64,000 nucleotides of DNA from Craspedostauros australis (GCA_026770025.1 JAMXDE010000022.1:1122501-1186500), one strand, 5' to 3'. Counted from the stretch's first letter, positions 30,644-41,804 are shown. Notes: generated from the sequence alone by a model not told the origin. A program made the numbers and translations.

Positions 30644-31720
30644 ATGGTGGGCTCTGATGTCCGTTTTTACAAAGATGGGCCTGATGCGGCTGCCTTGACG
30701 AAGGCACTAATTGACGACCCAACAAAATGGAACTGGGAGGCAGAACGTCTGCGTCTCCACCATTCATTTCTATGCAAGTATTATTCCAAAAAAATTGTTC
30801 AGACTCTACGTGACTTCAAACGAAGTTTGGTCAAAAAGAACTTGTTCCACAGTAAGTGCACATGTGGTTGAAGTAGTTCCGTGTCGATGTGTGTGCTGAA
30901 GTCTCTGTTCTCTGACCACCATGTGATCAAGCATCATTTGCGTACAACATCGTCATTCCACCCACGTCTCACCCCTTGCCTTTCTCTGTTTGTGGTACAC
31001 ACCAACATGTGTGGTTTGCACATTGCAAATGCAACAAAGTGGATGGCCAGCCCCATCAGATCTCTCAATCAAAACTTGGATCCAAGCTCCGTCCACTTGA
31101 CAACATGGACACCACGACATCCACCTCTGACAACCACAACCACAGCAACAACGTCTCCAACACATAAAGAGAACTAACAAGGAGCATAGTCACAGCCATG
31201 CAGCAAGAATCAGAAGTCCACGCCGTCGCAACCACCAGAGGGCACTCAAGCACACCCCAGCTTCAACCCCATGCTGCAGAGGATACTGACAGCAGCGTCC
31301 AGAGCATGTTGGATGCTTCAAGCCATGATTCCGATGTTGTGGACAGTGACTCCGACCATGACATTGGATATGTTGGAGTGAAACTTGAGCCAGTGTTACC
31401 CCACACAAGGATCCACCCAGTGGCCCCATCACTGCAAGGCTTCAACGTTTCTTCCACCTTCCAGAGGAGCAATGTGTCACACAGTTCCGTAAATTTCGTC
31501 GAACCATGGAGGTGTTTCACACAACACAAGTGTGGAGGCCTCCTGGTGAGAAGAATCGGATGATTGGTGTGGACTTCCACATGCCAGCCTGCATCACCAA
31601 ACGTGATGCAACTGTCACAATTGAGAGCCAAAAGGTTGGCAGCGTACCCCGCATGTTCCTTGTCCTCATCTACAAACCACCAGAGGCTTTTGGAAAGGAT
31701 GGGAGTATTGTTGATGTCAT
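30644..31720 (+). pseudogene. MVGS-family gene, copy 2 (truncated)
   Basis: Exon 1 (30644-30851) is open: MVGSDVRFYKDGPDA, PTKWNWEAERLRLHH, then SLVKKNLFH, ending at a GTAAGT donor. The acceptor is probably at 31038-31039 (ACAAAG), giving exon 2 with DGQPHQISQSKLGSKLRPLD. Phase agrees with copy 1. Exon 2 then suffers frameshifts between about 31165 and 31500. The conserved block returns as EVFHTTQVWRPPGEKNRM, VGSVPRMFLVLIYKPP and DGSIVD, and stops abruptly at about 31718, where sequence of YR copy B begins on the other strand. The C-terminal half is missing. Confidence 0.6.
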
Positions 31721-33018
31721 GCTCCTGCATCTCTACAGTCATGGCGCTGCTGGACTTGAGGAGGTGAGGCCTCACAATGGGCTGAAGCTTCCCCTTGAGT
31801 TCTGGATGCAGCTGCTCAACTGTCAGTTCTGACATGTCGTCAATCTGACCCACATACATGTCAGATCTGTCAGAGAGACTGCAGAAGTAGAGGTGCATTG
31901 CATTGGAGGTGGTGGTATAGTCCCCAATGATGCGAGCATTGGCATCACCAGAGGATATTGGCAGTTTGTGTAACTTGGCCTTGCACATTTCATCATTGAT
32001 GCGGCCTGTGCGAGGCGAGTGGGCAGAGAAGAACCTCTTGGGATACCCCGCAAGGAGGCAGAGATTGCTTGTGATGTTGTTGATCCTTTCAGTGCTTGCA
32101 ACTCCAAAGAGTTTGTCCGGATGCTTCCAAAGCTGGTTTCTGTGGCTTTTGAGGAACCTTGCCATTGCCACTGAAGCTTCCTCGGCTAGTACAGCCTCTC
32201 GTGGTGCCATGTCTGTTTCAGCCTTCTTCTGGGAGGCAAAGTAGATGATGTAACGCTTGGTCTTGTGGTCATACTTTGGCCATTTCATTGCCTTGCTCAC
32301 TGCAGCCTTTCCTCTTGCTCCTGTCTTGAAGAGGAAGTAGAGAAGAGCAATGTCACAGTACCCATATGGTGTTGGGTGTGCCGCAAGCTGTAGACGCCGG
32401 ATGTCAGGGAGGATTATTGGCTCTGCTCATTGCACGTTCTGTGCTGACCTGACGCAGATCCGCTTGAGGTTCGTGTAAACGATGGCACAGTGTTCAGAGT
32501 CCTTTCCAAGCTGCTTGAGGCCCGCAGCCGCGTTGTAGGTGTCGGTCCAACCCTTGAAGCGTTGAGTGATCTCATGGAAGGCCATCCGGGCATCCTTGGC
32601 CATGATGGTCAGCAGGCTTATTGTTGGTACACGATAGAGTACCACCCAGGTGATGTAGAGTGCCAGACAGGAACCCAATGCATCATTGGGGAGCATTGTC
32701 TCCCATGTTTGCTGCTTGGTGAAGTCCACAGGATCCCGGTTGGGATTATTGTCTGCTTGATGGTCTTTGTAGACAATATCTTCCCAGTTGTTGTGCTCAA
32801 AGAAGTCATCAATCAGCTGGCGCATCCTGTGGAGTTCTTGCTTCTCCTTGGGGCGCAGATAGATGTGTGGATCAACCCTCACCATGTTGAAGAAGCCAAA
32901 CATGGTGTGAGTGTCTGGAAAGAGATCATCCAGCAACTCACGCATGATATCATCATCCCTTGGGTTGGCATTGTTGGCTTTTTCAGCCATGTTGGCATTG
33001 GTGTTGCGGTCAGTCATG
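31719..33018 (-). pseudogene. Tyrosine recombinase-like protein, copy B
   Basis: This is the best-preserved catalytic domain of the family. One reading frame runs from MTDRNTNANMAEK (start near 33018) to the truncation at about 31720, with a single in-frame TGA at 32429-32427 where copies A and C have arginine. Motifs: Arg in FKTGARG, Lys in YFASQKK, HxxR as HSPR in FFSAHSPRTG, and the probable nucleophile Tyr in GDYTTTSNAMHLYF. The acidic tail of copies A and C is lost at the junction with MVGS copy 2. R-K-HxxR-Y order supports a tyrosine recombinase as in cryptons. Family assignment is by motif only. Confidence 0.68.
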
Positions 33019-33152
33019 GTGTGATGTACTGTGCTGTGATATGCCGTGTTGTGATTGTGTTGAGATACAACTTGGTGTGGCTTGTTGCGATATGTTGTGA
33101 TGTGTTCCAGTGTGGTGTGTTGCAATGGTGGTTCAGCTAGGATCAGCTTCGC

Positions 33153-33330
33153 TTGTTGTGGGCGAGAGATCGATGGAGTGGCTCACAGTCAATCTCCTGT
33201 TGATGGGGCAAGTGATTCTGGCTCGCAAGGGCGTTGCAATTGGTCTGTCTTTGATTGTTGTGGGCGAGAGATCGATGCAGGGGATCACAGTCAATCTCCT
33301 GTTGATGGGGCAAGTGATTCTGTGTTGGGA
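33153..33330. repeat. 102-bp tandem duplication
   Basis: TTGTTGTGGGCGAGAGATCG through AATCTCCTGTTGATGGGGC and AAGTGATTCTG occurs at 33153 and again at 33255. The second unit is cut by the start of the copia G LTR. Confidence 0.85.
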
Positions 33331-33623
33331 ATCACAGATACTACGAAACTGCATGAAGATCAGCAGCAAGTTAATGGCACACTGAATGAAGATCAGCAGC
33401 ATGTCAGTAGCACACCAGGTGAAGAGAATTGTAAAAGTGGAACAATGAATGTAGAGTATGCATGCAAAAGTGGAGATGGGAAATTGTGTGACAAGATGGA
33501 AATCTTGGTCTCATAATTTGCCATCGAGAACAGCAAACAAGAACAACAACAAAACAAAATAAAAATAAAGCACAATTTGGTGAAACAAGGACTCTCAATT
33601 TACGCCAAGTGGATTTCTGAACA
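33323..33623 (+). repeat. Copia G 5' LTR (301 bp)
   Basis: It begins TGTTGGGAATCACAG and ends TTTCTGAACA. It is placed by the TG..CA ends, by the palindrome that follows, and by the gag ORF 300 bases downstream. No second LTR is in the window, so the boundaries are inferred. Confidence 0.6.
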
Positions 33624-33635
33624 CACTTCGAAGTG
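33624..33635 (+). promoter_or_regulatory. Palindrome at the copia G primer-binding position
   Basis: CACTTCGAAGTG, a perfect 12-bp palindrome, directly follows the inferred LTR end, as CGTTTATAAACG does in copia A and CGTTTCGAAACG in copia B. Confidence 0.6.
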
Positions 33636-33925
33636 GCAGAAAAGAAACCACTTCAGGACAGACAAGATCAGCCCAAGACAGTTGGAAGCTGAGCAGGGAT
33701 TGTAACTGAACTGACATCAGTACAGATCCAGAACGAGAGAGAGAGAGTCACATCCGAATTGATCTGAATGCAAGATCAGACAACAGGAAAGAGGAATACC
33801 CAAGAGAAGCTGGCACTTCACTGAAAACAAGTCAGTCAGACAGAGAGAAGCAAGCAATCAACTGAACAAGTCAGTGAGCAAACAGGAGGAAAAGAATCGA
33901 ATCAAGACAGCAAGAGATCAACACC

Positions 33926-34276
33926 ATGACGACTGAAGCATCTACGACAGGAGAAACATCTCTCCGTGTGATTCTATTCGATGGAAAGCAGGATGGTTGG
34001 CGTTACTGGGAGATGTGCTTCATGGCGAATGCATCATCCCTGGACCTGGACAACATCTACCTTGGGATCGATGAAATCCCAACTGCAGCGATGGTGAAGC
34101 TCTCAGGATCAACAGCAGAGACCAAGGCGGACTACAAGAGGGCAAAGAAGGCCTTCAACTTCTTGCTGATGTGTATCGACACTTCAACTGATGCCGGAAA
34201 GGTAGCCGCAGAGATCTTCAACAACTCATGGAACAACGACCATCCACCGGGGACGCGAAGCAGGCTTGGGACAGCC
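33926..34276 (+). pseudogene. Copia G gag fragment
   Basis: The ORF starts MTTEASTTGETSLRVILFDG. The FDGKQDGWRYWEMCF motif is typical of copia Gag N-termini (compare FDGKRSSWTGWSIKF in copia B), and KRAKKAFNFLLMCI and AAEIFNNSW follow. Homology runs to about 34275 after a one-base frameshift near 34252 (DAKQAWDSL in the shifted frame). It then stops where the leader of YR copy C begins. The rest of gag and all of pol are not found nearby. Confidence 0.7.
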
Positions 34277-34487
34277 TCCGTCCAGTATCAAGCCATCCCA
34301 GCTTGTGTACAGGCACCACTGACCATCCCAGCTTGAGTCCATCCAGCATCAAGCCATCCCAGCTCTTGCCCAGCCACTACATCCATCCAGGAACAAGCCA
34401 TCCACCTTCATCCCTACTACCCTGGAACCAGCCAGGTTGCTTCTATCCAATAGCAACCAACAGGCACATTTCAATCCAGAAGTCATC

Positions 34488-35213
34488 ATGGCACAACAAA
34501 ACAACACTGCCACTATGGATGTCACTGATATGCCACCAGACCAGAGGCTTCCAGGTACAGATGGTATGCTCAACTTCTTCAATACAGTGATGCAAAATCC
34601 TCAGATGTATCTCACACCCAAGGAGAAACAAGAGTTGAACAGAATGGAGAAGCTAGTGGATGCTTTCTTTGTTCACACCAGTCAAGAAGATGAAGACCAA
34701 CCAGATGACAGGCCAGACCACGACCCAGCCAGAGAGCCAATTGACTTCACCCTACATGAGACCTGGGAGGCAGTGTTCCCTGGAGATCACCTGGGAGCTT
34801 GCCTTTTCCTGTACATCACATGGGCTGTTCTCTACAGGGTTCCAACCATCAGCCTCCACACCATTGTGGCCAAGGATGCAAGGAGGGCTTATAATGAGAT
34901 CCACAAGAGGTTCCCCTCCTGAAGCAATATCCACAACGCAGCTACAGGGCTCAAAGCACTGTCTGAAAGCTCATCTACATTCTCCATCATCTACCACAAC
35001 CTCAAACGAATCAACATCAGATCAGCCCAGAATGTCCAGAGATCAGAGCCCCTCACTTCACCAGACATCATGAGGCTCCAACAAGCTGCACCACCCACCC
35101 CAGCTGGTTGCAGGGATATTGCTTTGCTCTTCTTCCTATTTGAAACTGGAGCAAGAGGCAAGGCAGCAGTCGGCAAGGCTATGAAGTGGCCATCCTACAA
35201 CAAGACCACCAAG
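34488..35213 (+). pseudogene. Tyrosine recombinase-like protein, copy C, N-terminal part
   Basis: It starts at ATG (MAQQNNTATMDVTD) and includes YLTPKEKQELNRMEK, LYITWAVLYRVPTISLH and, after an in-frame TGA at 34920-34922 (tryptophan in copies A and B), the catalytic arginine in FETGARGKAA. The frame is cut by copia B after NKTTK and resumes at 42594. Confidence 0.7.
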
Positions 35214-35990
35214 TGTTGGAAATCCGGGGTTATAGTAGTAGACTAATCTGTTATCAGTCTGTACCGTTTTAGAACTGTGAGCACAACATGCTCATCTCCT
35301 TTCGATTCCAATTCACAACAAGCATGATTTGCAGCGGCCACCCAAGGTTACCCCCTTTAGCTTGGCTCCTTTCGTCTGCATCTCCATCTTGCGTTCATCA
35401 TGGTTCATCGCTTGCTTAGCTGAGAGTTGGAGAGTACCTACATTCGTCAAGTTCATACTCGTAGACCTGTAGGTACCTCTCCTTCGGTCTCCTGTCACTT
35501 CACTGGTCCCACTTCATTTCAGTTCCTCCCTCCGGTCATCTCGATGGTTGCCTTTGGATGCTTGGAACTTATTGTCATCTGGATCGTGGTCTTGGGTGAA
35601 TAGGGATCGCCTCTGTTTCGCTTTCTCACATTAGGTTCTCAGGGACGCATCGACTTGTTCAGATATATTGGTTGTCGCGCTCATTCGATTCACTCAGGGC
35701 TGGTGTGTTGCCATCGTCATAGATCTCTCGGTTCCCGACCGTTATTGGGACATGGCCGAGTAGGCCACTGGATGAGGGTGCTTGGATGTCGCATAAGACA
35801 GGTAAGGCCATTGGGCTGTCCGAGTGCAACTGGTCGATTACTGGGTTGCGGTTTGTCTGGGAGATGCTATTGGGGGTTGCGGCAATCATAGGTATCTTTG
35901 CACTTAATACCATTCCGGTTCCAGTCAGTCCTCATGGGAGCTGCGGTAGAATAGGGTATCTTTGCAAAGTCGTACCCCCGATTCCTGACA
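35214..35990 (-). repeat. Copia B 3' LTR (777 bp)
   Basis: On the coding strand it starts TGTCAGGAATCGGGGGTACG and ends ATTTCCAACA. It contains two diverged copies of a motif around GGTATCTTTGCA near its coding-strand start. LTR relics at 1376, 1759, 55730 and 60446 share this start. Confidence 0.93.
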
Positions 35991-36000
35991 CCCTTCCATT
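35991..36000 (-). promoter_or_regulatory. Copia B polypurine tract
   Basis: On the coding strand AATGGAAGGG ends exactly at the 3' LTR start. Confidence 0.7.
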
Positions 36001-36086
36001 GTCGCACCACCATACTCACTCACACTCACAAATCATCTCTCGTCACACTCCCTTGTCTCGCTCTCGCACTCATCTCTTTTGTCCCA

Positions 36087-39000
36087 TTAATCCATGGTCG
36101 ATCTCAATTGAATGATACTCCCTTTGTGTCTATCGTAGATCTCCTTCTTTGTGTTCTTGGTGAAGCCGTCTGCGATGTTGTCCTCTGAGCGCACAAACTG
36201 AATCCGTGCCTCTCCGTTGTCTATCAGCTCCCGGGTGAAATGATGTCGTATATCAATGTGTCTCGTTCGTGCTGATGTAGACGGATTGGAGGCAATGAAG
36301 ATAGCCCCCACATTGTCCACATACACATCCACTGGTTTGGTCATCGTCAAGCCGATGTCCTCCATCAGTTGCGTGAGGAAGCGGATCTCCTTTCCTGCTT
36401 CTGATAAGGCGACGTATTCTGCCTCTGTTGAGCTGAGAGTTACACTTCGTTGTGCCTTCGATCTCCATACGATGGGCACCCCTTGCAATAGGACGAGATG
36501 TCCCCCGACACTGATCCGGTTATCCTTGTCTCCCGCAAACTCACTGTCTGCGTAGATCTCGATTTTCCATGCGTCGTTCTCCAGTGGGGTTGGTTGCATT
36601 CGTAGCCCGTAGTCCCTCGTGTCTGATACGAACTTCATTACTCGCAGCATCTCCTTGTATGCAGCAGCTGATGGTCCGTCCAATACTTTGGTAAGCTCAC
36701 GCACCGCATTCGCAATGTCGGGTCGCGAGTGCTTCACCAAGTATATCAGCATACCTACTCCGCTTCGGTATCTGCTGTGTCGGTCACTGTCCACTTTGGG
36801 TAGGTCGCTGTTTCTCTGGATACCCTGTCCTGGTGTTCCTGGAGTTCCGTATCGTTGTAGAGTCAGCACGTCATCCTTGAATGTATCTATAATATTCTTG
36901 ATGATGTGTGGCTGGTTCACCCAGCAGTTCGACTGTTCGTTGTTGAAGATGATCTTGCAGCTGAGGTAGTCTTCGAGGTCGTTCTCCACCTTGATTCCGA
37001 ATTGCTCAGCTTTGATGTCGATCGTCAGTTGCTTCAATTCCTCCTTCTCTCCGATGCATAGGCAGTCGTCGACGTAGGTGCCTATCAGCAGCAGTTTCCC
37101 TTCCTGATTCCGAATCAGAAGGCATGGATCCACTTTGCTCTGTCGAAATCCCAGTTTGAGTAGAATGTCGACCAGCTTCTTGTTCCATTGTCTGGCACTC
37201 TGCACTAATCCGTAGATGGTCTTCTTGAGCAGCAAGCATTCGTCGGCCTCATGCCTCATGCCCTTTGGGCATTGCATGTAGATCTCTTCGTCAAGTTCTC
37301 CATGCAAGAATGCTGTCTCGAAGTCGATGATCACACTATCCATGTGCAGTAGCATCTTCATAGTGAGCATGATGCGGTAGGTTGCATCATGAATCACTGG
37401 TGCGTGGTGTGCTGAGAAGTCCACTCCTGCGATCTGTGAGTAGCCGCAGGCGACGAGTCTGGCCCGGAAGACTCCGTTCCTCTTCTCCTTGAATACCCAT
37501 TTGGTCTTCACGCATCGCCGATCCCTCGGCATTCGGTTCCTCTTGATCTTCTCCCATACTCCTCTTCTGGTCATATCGTTGAACTCCTTATTGATGGCCT
37601 CTCTCCACTTCTTTCTCTTCTCGGGATCTGCATGGTCCCAGCATTCTTCAAAAGTGGTAGGGTCTAGCATCATAGCTACGCTTGCTTGCTCGGGTCTGGC
37701 TCGATCATTCGTTACTTGGCTCGCAGTGATGAAGTCATCCAGCCTCATCTTTCCGTGAGTGGTATCAATCATCATGCTTGCGACGTCTCTGTTGAACATC
37801 GACCCGTCTGTGTGGAAGCTAGGTCCCCCTGTCGCCGCTGTTTCAGCTTCTGTCTCTTGGGCAGTCTCTTGCTTCTCATCGTCAGATTCCGATGTCTCGC
37901 TGGATCCGTAGTCTCTGTCCTCCTTAGCAACAGGCGAATTGTTATACCCTGCGAGATCTCTGACCATTCTCGGTACGTATGCAACGGGTGTTGCAACTGG
38001 AGTCGAGGGCGGTTCTTTTTCTGCCGTTCTTTCCTCACTCCTTCCATCCTCGTCCCTTCCGGATTCATCGCCGACGTCATCGTCTGGTTCCTGATTCTCC
38101 TGGACGGGTAGCAGGTCGTCCTGCTCTAGCGCGGCATCTTCTGAATCTCTTTGTTCTCTCAATCTGCTGCGCTGCTCATCGTCATCGGACTCTATATCAT
38201 TCATGCTATCCGATTGACGAAGCCAAGTCACGCCTCTCTCTGGAGACGAGTCTCTTGATGAGGAATCGTCGTCTGTGTTCATCACTCTGGATCTGTTGGC
38301 ATCCTTGATACCCTTGAACTCTCCATACGACTTATTCAACCATGTCACATCCCGAGTCATAAGGATTCTCGAGGTGGCAAGGTTCATCATGCGGTACACT
38401 CCTTTCGCGTGCGACTCTCCGTATCCCACGAACATGGCAGGTTTGGAGCGGTCGTCTAGTTTGGCCTTGATAGCCTGTCCACCGATGTGTACCATCCCCA
38501 TCTCACCGAACACACGCAGGTCATTTGCATACTTCGGGATTTTTCCGTTTAACAGTATACATGCTGGTTCCCTTGACTTCGTGCCAATGATGTTCTCCAG
38601 CTGCGTCGCTGTGTGGGCAGCCTCTGCCCACAGTTTGCCTCGCGTTGACTTTGGTAGATGGGTTTGGTTCAGCATGGCGCGTACTTTGCCGTAGAGTGTC
38701 GCGAATTTCCTTTCGACGCGACCATTCTGTTGGGGAGTCGATGACGCAGTGTACTCGAAGGTTGGGGCGAATCCCTTGTTAAGTAAGAGTTTCTCTGCAG
38801 AACGATTCTCTCCTGCGTTGTCACATCTGACATTTTGGACCGTTATTCGCTGATTCGCTTCGAGCCATTGGAACAACAAAAGCATCTTCGACCCCACGTC
38901 GCTTTTCTCTGTGATGAAGTAACTCCAGCAGTAGTCACTGTAATCGTCGATCACAAGAAGCCAGTATTTGCCCCTTCCCAGGCTGTGTGTCTGAACGCTT

Positions 39001-41738
39001 GATGTGTCCATGAATAATCGATCCCCGACTCCTTTCGCCCGTTGTTGAGTCGCTTTCGACATCGGTCTCTGTCGCGATTTCCCAACCGCGCAGTCAACAC
39101 ACACGTCCAGTTTTCCTGTCACGTTCCAGCCGTACCTCCCAGCTGTTCGAGAGATGGTGTACGCGTCAACGTGGCCTAACATTTTATGAATTGTGTTGAT
39201 GTCGACTGGTGCGTCGGTTGACACACCAACATGAGCTTGGTCGTCGGCCTTGGCATTGCTCACCATGTTCACTCCGCAAACGAAGCCGCTCTGGGTTGCC
39301 ATGATGCGGTCGAAGCTGATGCGCACGCTGCCCTTCTTCAGGCTTATCACGATGCCGCGGTTGCTAATGTCGAACCCGTTTTCGAGAGCTTTATTGATGC
39401 TCAGCAGGTTCACCCACAGCTTCGGCACGTACTTCACTGATTTGAGTACAACGATGGATGTCTTTCCATTCTTCTGCATGACGGTCATACGTTTGTCCCC
39501 CACCTTGGTTGCTTTGAGGAAGCGTCCGCTTCCAATCTTCACCGACTGGTCGGAGACTTGGACGTTGGTCATCCCCTTGTCACAGTTGGTGAGATGGCAC
39601 GATGCGCCTGAATCGCCCAGCCAGGTGTTGCTTTCGTAGTGGTCTGGCGCGATGGCGGACCTCTTCGCGTCAACGTCGTCTAGGTTTCCGACTACCATAG
39701 CCACCTCGTGGTCTTCACCGTGTTCCGAGAAGAGCGGTAACACCGAGAGCTCCGCCCTTGAGTCTCGAACCCCCTTGTCGCTTTCATGATACATCCAAAG
39801 GATGGAGTGCGTAGCGTGGAGAGTCATGCACGAGAGCAGGTCGCTGGGGAAAGGTTGGAGGTGGCGAGACTCCAAACTGTTGTTAATGTTGCAGGGGTTG
39901 CGACAGACGCTCACCGTGTTCATCATCCCTATCTCATGTAGCTTGAAGTACACGGAGCGCGGCTCAATTTGTGGAGTGTGGTCCCCTGTGTGGGTATCCA
40001 CAGCATCGTAACACAATAAGGCCAGTTCAGATCGCACATCATTGGCCGGGAGCACGTTGCTCAGCGACGCTCGGATAGCGTGGCGGAGGGAACCAGCTCC
40101 TGCGAGTATGGCGCGGCGTTCTGCGCGTTCCTCGTCGTTGGTAGGCACGTCTCCGCTTGGGTTGGTGTGGAGTTGGATGAAGAAGGGAACCTCCGGGCAT
40201 TCCACGCACCATGCGTAGAGTGGTCCTCGCTTGAGGCACAGAGGGCACCACGCTGTGTTGGTGGTGAGTTGTGAAGAGTTCTCAATCATGCGGTCCACAC
40301 GAGAGAGCTCAGGAGCGAAGTTGTACACCGGGCGGCGGGCCGTTCCCTCTTGGTCGGCTCCGCCCATGTCATCATCAACATCTTCGGTGTCCGTGGCCCC
40401 TTCGTTGGTGAGGCTTGCGTCGTAGTAGGACTCCTGTCCTCGGTTGGAGTTGCTCATCTTGTTGTTGACGTTGTGTGGTCTCAAGGAAAGAATGGGAGAT
40501 GTGTCAGTCTGTTCGACGATGGCGGCAAAGGCGACGTCTTCCATTACCTTGGAGTCAGCTTGGTAATTGCTGTCGTTGTCACGTGTTTTCGCTTCGCCTG
40601 TGTTCACAGACAAGTTGGTCACATTTTCCAATTCGTTCGTGTTTCCCAAGGTGGGCACACAAATTAGCTCGTCTGTCATTACAAGAGCCACGTCGTTATT
40701 TCCTTCCATCCCATCAGTCGCCACATTGGCCGAGTCTGCCTCCTTCATAGCTGCCTTCAGCTTGAAGCACTGTAGGATCTTGTGTCCCTTCTTACCGCAG
40801 TACTTACACTCCCCATTGAACTTGGGCTTGCTGTTGTTGACTCCTTGGCCACTCTTCTTGTTCTTGCCGTTGTCTTTCTTGGGGGCGGAGCGGCAGTCTG
40901 CTTTCTTGTGACCGTAGGCGCCACAGTTGCGACAGTGACCTTTGAAGCCTCCTACTGCAGCGAATGCAGTCTCTTCCTTGTTACTGTTGCTCTCACGTCT
41001 GTTCCCGCCGAGTTTGAGGTGTCGGCCGTCGTAGGTGGCACTAACAGCTTCGCGGATGTCCTCGAGGGTCATGGTGTCCTCCATACCGTCGAACTTGAGC
41101 TCCAAGAGCTTGACGTCCGTCTCGTATTCCCTTCCGAGGGCGTTGAGTACGAGCATGTGGTACTGTTGCATATCCATCTTGATGCCAGTACTACCAAGGC
41201 GATTACGCAGCACTTCCATCTCAGTGAGGAACGTGTCTGGGTGCTCGCCTTTCTTCAACCGCATCCCGTTGAGTTGAGCCAACAACTTTGCCTTGACAGG
41301 CGCAGTACGCTGCTCGTAGATGCGTTCAAGGGCCTTCCACGCCTTGCGTGGGTCTCCACTCTCAGTGGGTCCGCCCTTGGTTCCCACCACAGCCATGAAG
41401 GCGACATCGCCTTCCGTAGTTTCATGGTTGATCGCCATGGTCAGTTCTTCAAACGCGCACTTGGCCAGCCCATTCTTGTATACCTCCTTCTCCTCAGCAG
41501 TCATCGAGGCTATCTTCTTCGCGATAGACTCACCCTCTTCGATCTTCACATCGGAGATGAGGGCGCTGGGGCCGAAGGGAGCTGGCTTCACCTCCACCTT
41601 GTCTAGATCCATGAGATACAAGTCCTCGAGACCCTTGCTTGCGGCGCGAGCTAGGAACTTGATGCTCCAGCCCGTCCAGCTGGATCGCTTGCCGTCGAAG
41701 ATGACAACGCGGTCGCTCTTGCGAAGATAGGAACTCAT
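36087..41738 (-). CDS. Copia B Gag-Pol polyprotein, 1883 aa
   Basis: Gag begins MSSYLRKSDRVVIFDGK. Two zinc knuckles follow, CRNCGAYGHKKADC and CKYCGKKGHKILQC, then a long linker. The protease motif is WLGDSGASCH, followed by the pre-integrase HxxxGH..CxxC region. Integrase has D in FMDTSS, D in RCDNAGEN and E in GRVERKFA. After an acidic linker comes reverse transcriptase (ARLVACGYSQ, LHGELDEEIYMQCPKGM, and YVDD near residue 1555) and RNase H (YADSEFAG, SSTEAEYVAL, YVDNVGA). It is the closest relative in this window of copia A in domain layout and motif wording. No interruption is seen. Confidence 0.97.
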   Translation of the reverse strand: MSSYLRKSDRVVIFDGKRSSWTGWSIKFLARAASKGLEDLYLMDLDKVEVKPAPFGPSALISDVKIEEGESIAKKIASMTAEEKEVYKNGLAKCAFEELTMAINHETTEGDVAFMAVVGTKGGPTESGDPRKAWKALERIYEQRTAPVKAKLLAQLNGMRLKKGEHPDTFLTEMEVLRNRLGSTGIKMDMQQYHMLVLNALGREYETDVKLLELKFDGMEDTMTLEDIREAVSATYDGRHLKLGGNRRESNSNKEETAFAAVGGFKGHCRNCGAYGHKKADCRSAPKKDNGKNKKSGQGVNNSKPKFNGECKYCGKKGHKILQCFKLKAAMKEADSANVATDGMEGNNDVALVMTDELICVPTLGNTNELENVTNLSVNTGEAKTRDNDSNYQADSKVMEDVAFAAIVEQTDTSPILSLRPHNVNNKMSNSNRGQESYYDASLTNEGATDTEDVDDDMGGADQEGTARRPVYNFAPELSRVDRMIENSSQLTTNTAWCPLCLKRGPLYAWCVECPEVPFFIQLHTNPSGDVPTNDEERAERRAILAGAGSLRHAIRASLSNVLPANDVRSELALLCYDAVDTHTGDHTPQIEPRSVYFKLHEIGMMNTVSVCRNPCNINNSLESRHLQPFPSDLLSCMTLHATHSILWMYHESDKGVRDSRAELSVLPLFSEHGEDHEVAMVVGNLDDVDAKRSAIAPDHYESNTWLGDSGASCHLTNCDKGMTNVQVSDQSVKIGSGRFLKATKVGDKRMTVMQKNGKTSIVVLKSVKYVPKLWVNLLSINKALENGFDISNRGIVISLKKGSVRISFDRIMATQSGFVCGVNMVSNAKADDQAHVGVSTDAPVDINTIHKMLGHVDAYTISRTAGRYGWNVTGKLDVCVDCAVGKSRQRPMSKATQQRAKGVGDRLFMDTSSVQTHSLGRGKYWLLVIDDYSDYCWSYFITEKSDVGSKMLLLFQWLEANQRITVQNVRCDNAGENRSAEKLLLNKGFAPTFEYTASSTPQQNGRVERKFATLYGKVRAMLNQTHLPKSTRGKLWAEAAHTATQLENIIGTKSREPACILLNGKIPKYANDLRVFGEMGMVHIGGQAIKAKLDDRSKPAMFVGYGESHAKGVYRMMNLATSRILMTRDVTWLNKSYGEFKGIKDANRSRVMNTDDDSSSRDSSPERGVTWLRQSDSMNDIESDDDEQRSRLREQRDSEDAALEQDDLLPVQENQEPDDDVGDESGRDEDGRSEERTAEKEPPSTPVATPVAYVPRMVRDLAGYNNSPVAKEDRDYGSSETSESDDEKQETAQETEAETAATGGPSFHTDGSMFNRDVASMMIDTTHGKMRLDDFITASQVTNDRARPEQASVAMMLDPTTFEECWDHADPEKRKKWREAINKEFNDMTRRGVWEKIKRNRMPRDRRCVKTKWVFKEKRNGVFRARLVACGYSQIAGVDFSAHHAPVIHDATYRIMLTMKMLLHMDSVIIDFETAFLHGELDEEIYMQCPKGMRHEADECLLLKKTIYGLVQSARQWNKKLVDILLKLGFRQSKVDPCLLIRNQEGKLLLIGTYVDDCLCIGEKEELKQLTIDIKAEQFGIKVENDLEDYLSCKIIFNNEQSNCWVNQPHIIKNIIDTFKDDVLTLQRYGTPGTPGQGIQRNSDLPKVDSDRHSRYRSGVGMLIYLVKHSRPDIANAVRELTKVLDGPSAAAYKEMLRVMKFVSDTRDYGLRMQPTPLENDAWKIEIYADSEFAGDKDNRISVGGHLVLLQGVPIVWRSKAQRSVTLSSTEAEYVALSEAGKEIRFLTQLMEDIGLTMTKPVDVYVDNVGAIFIASNPSTSARTRHIDIRHHFTRELIDNGEARIQFVRSEDNIADGFTKNTKKEIYDRHKGSIIQLRSTMD

Positions 41739-41804
41739 GGTGACTTGGTGGTGGTGTTTGTTGCTGTGTTAGTGGGTGATGGAAACGTTGGATTTCAATC
41801 GTAA

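Noticed and set aside
29471-30767. Long cysteine/valine- or histidine-rich ORFs of 327-380 codons
   Set aside because: They are translations of the 15- and 20-bp satellite. Several frames on both strands are open at once, which is a product of the repeat and not of coding.
33132-33402. Short repeated ORFs (SPINRRLTV type) as a gene
   Set aside because: They are translations of a 102-bp tandem duplication and the start of the copia G LTR.
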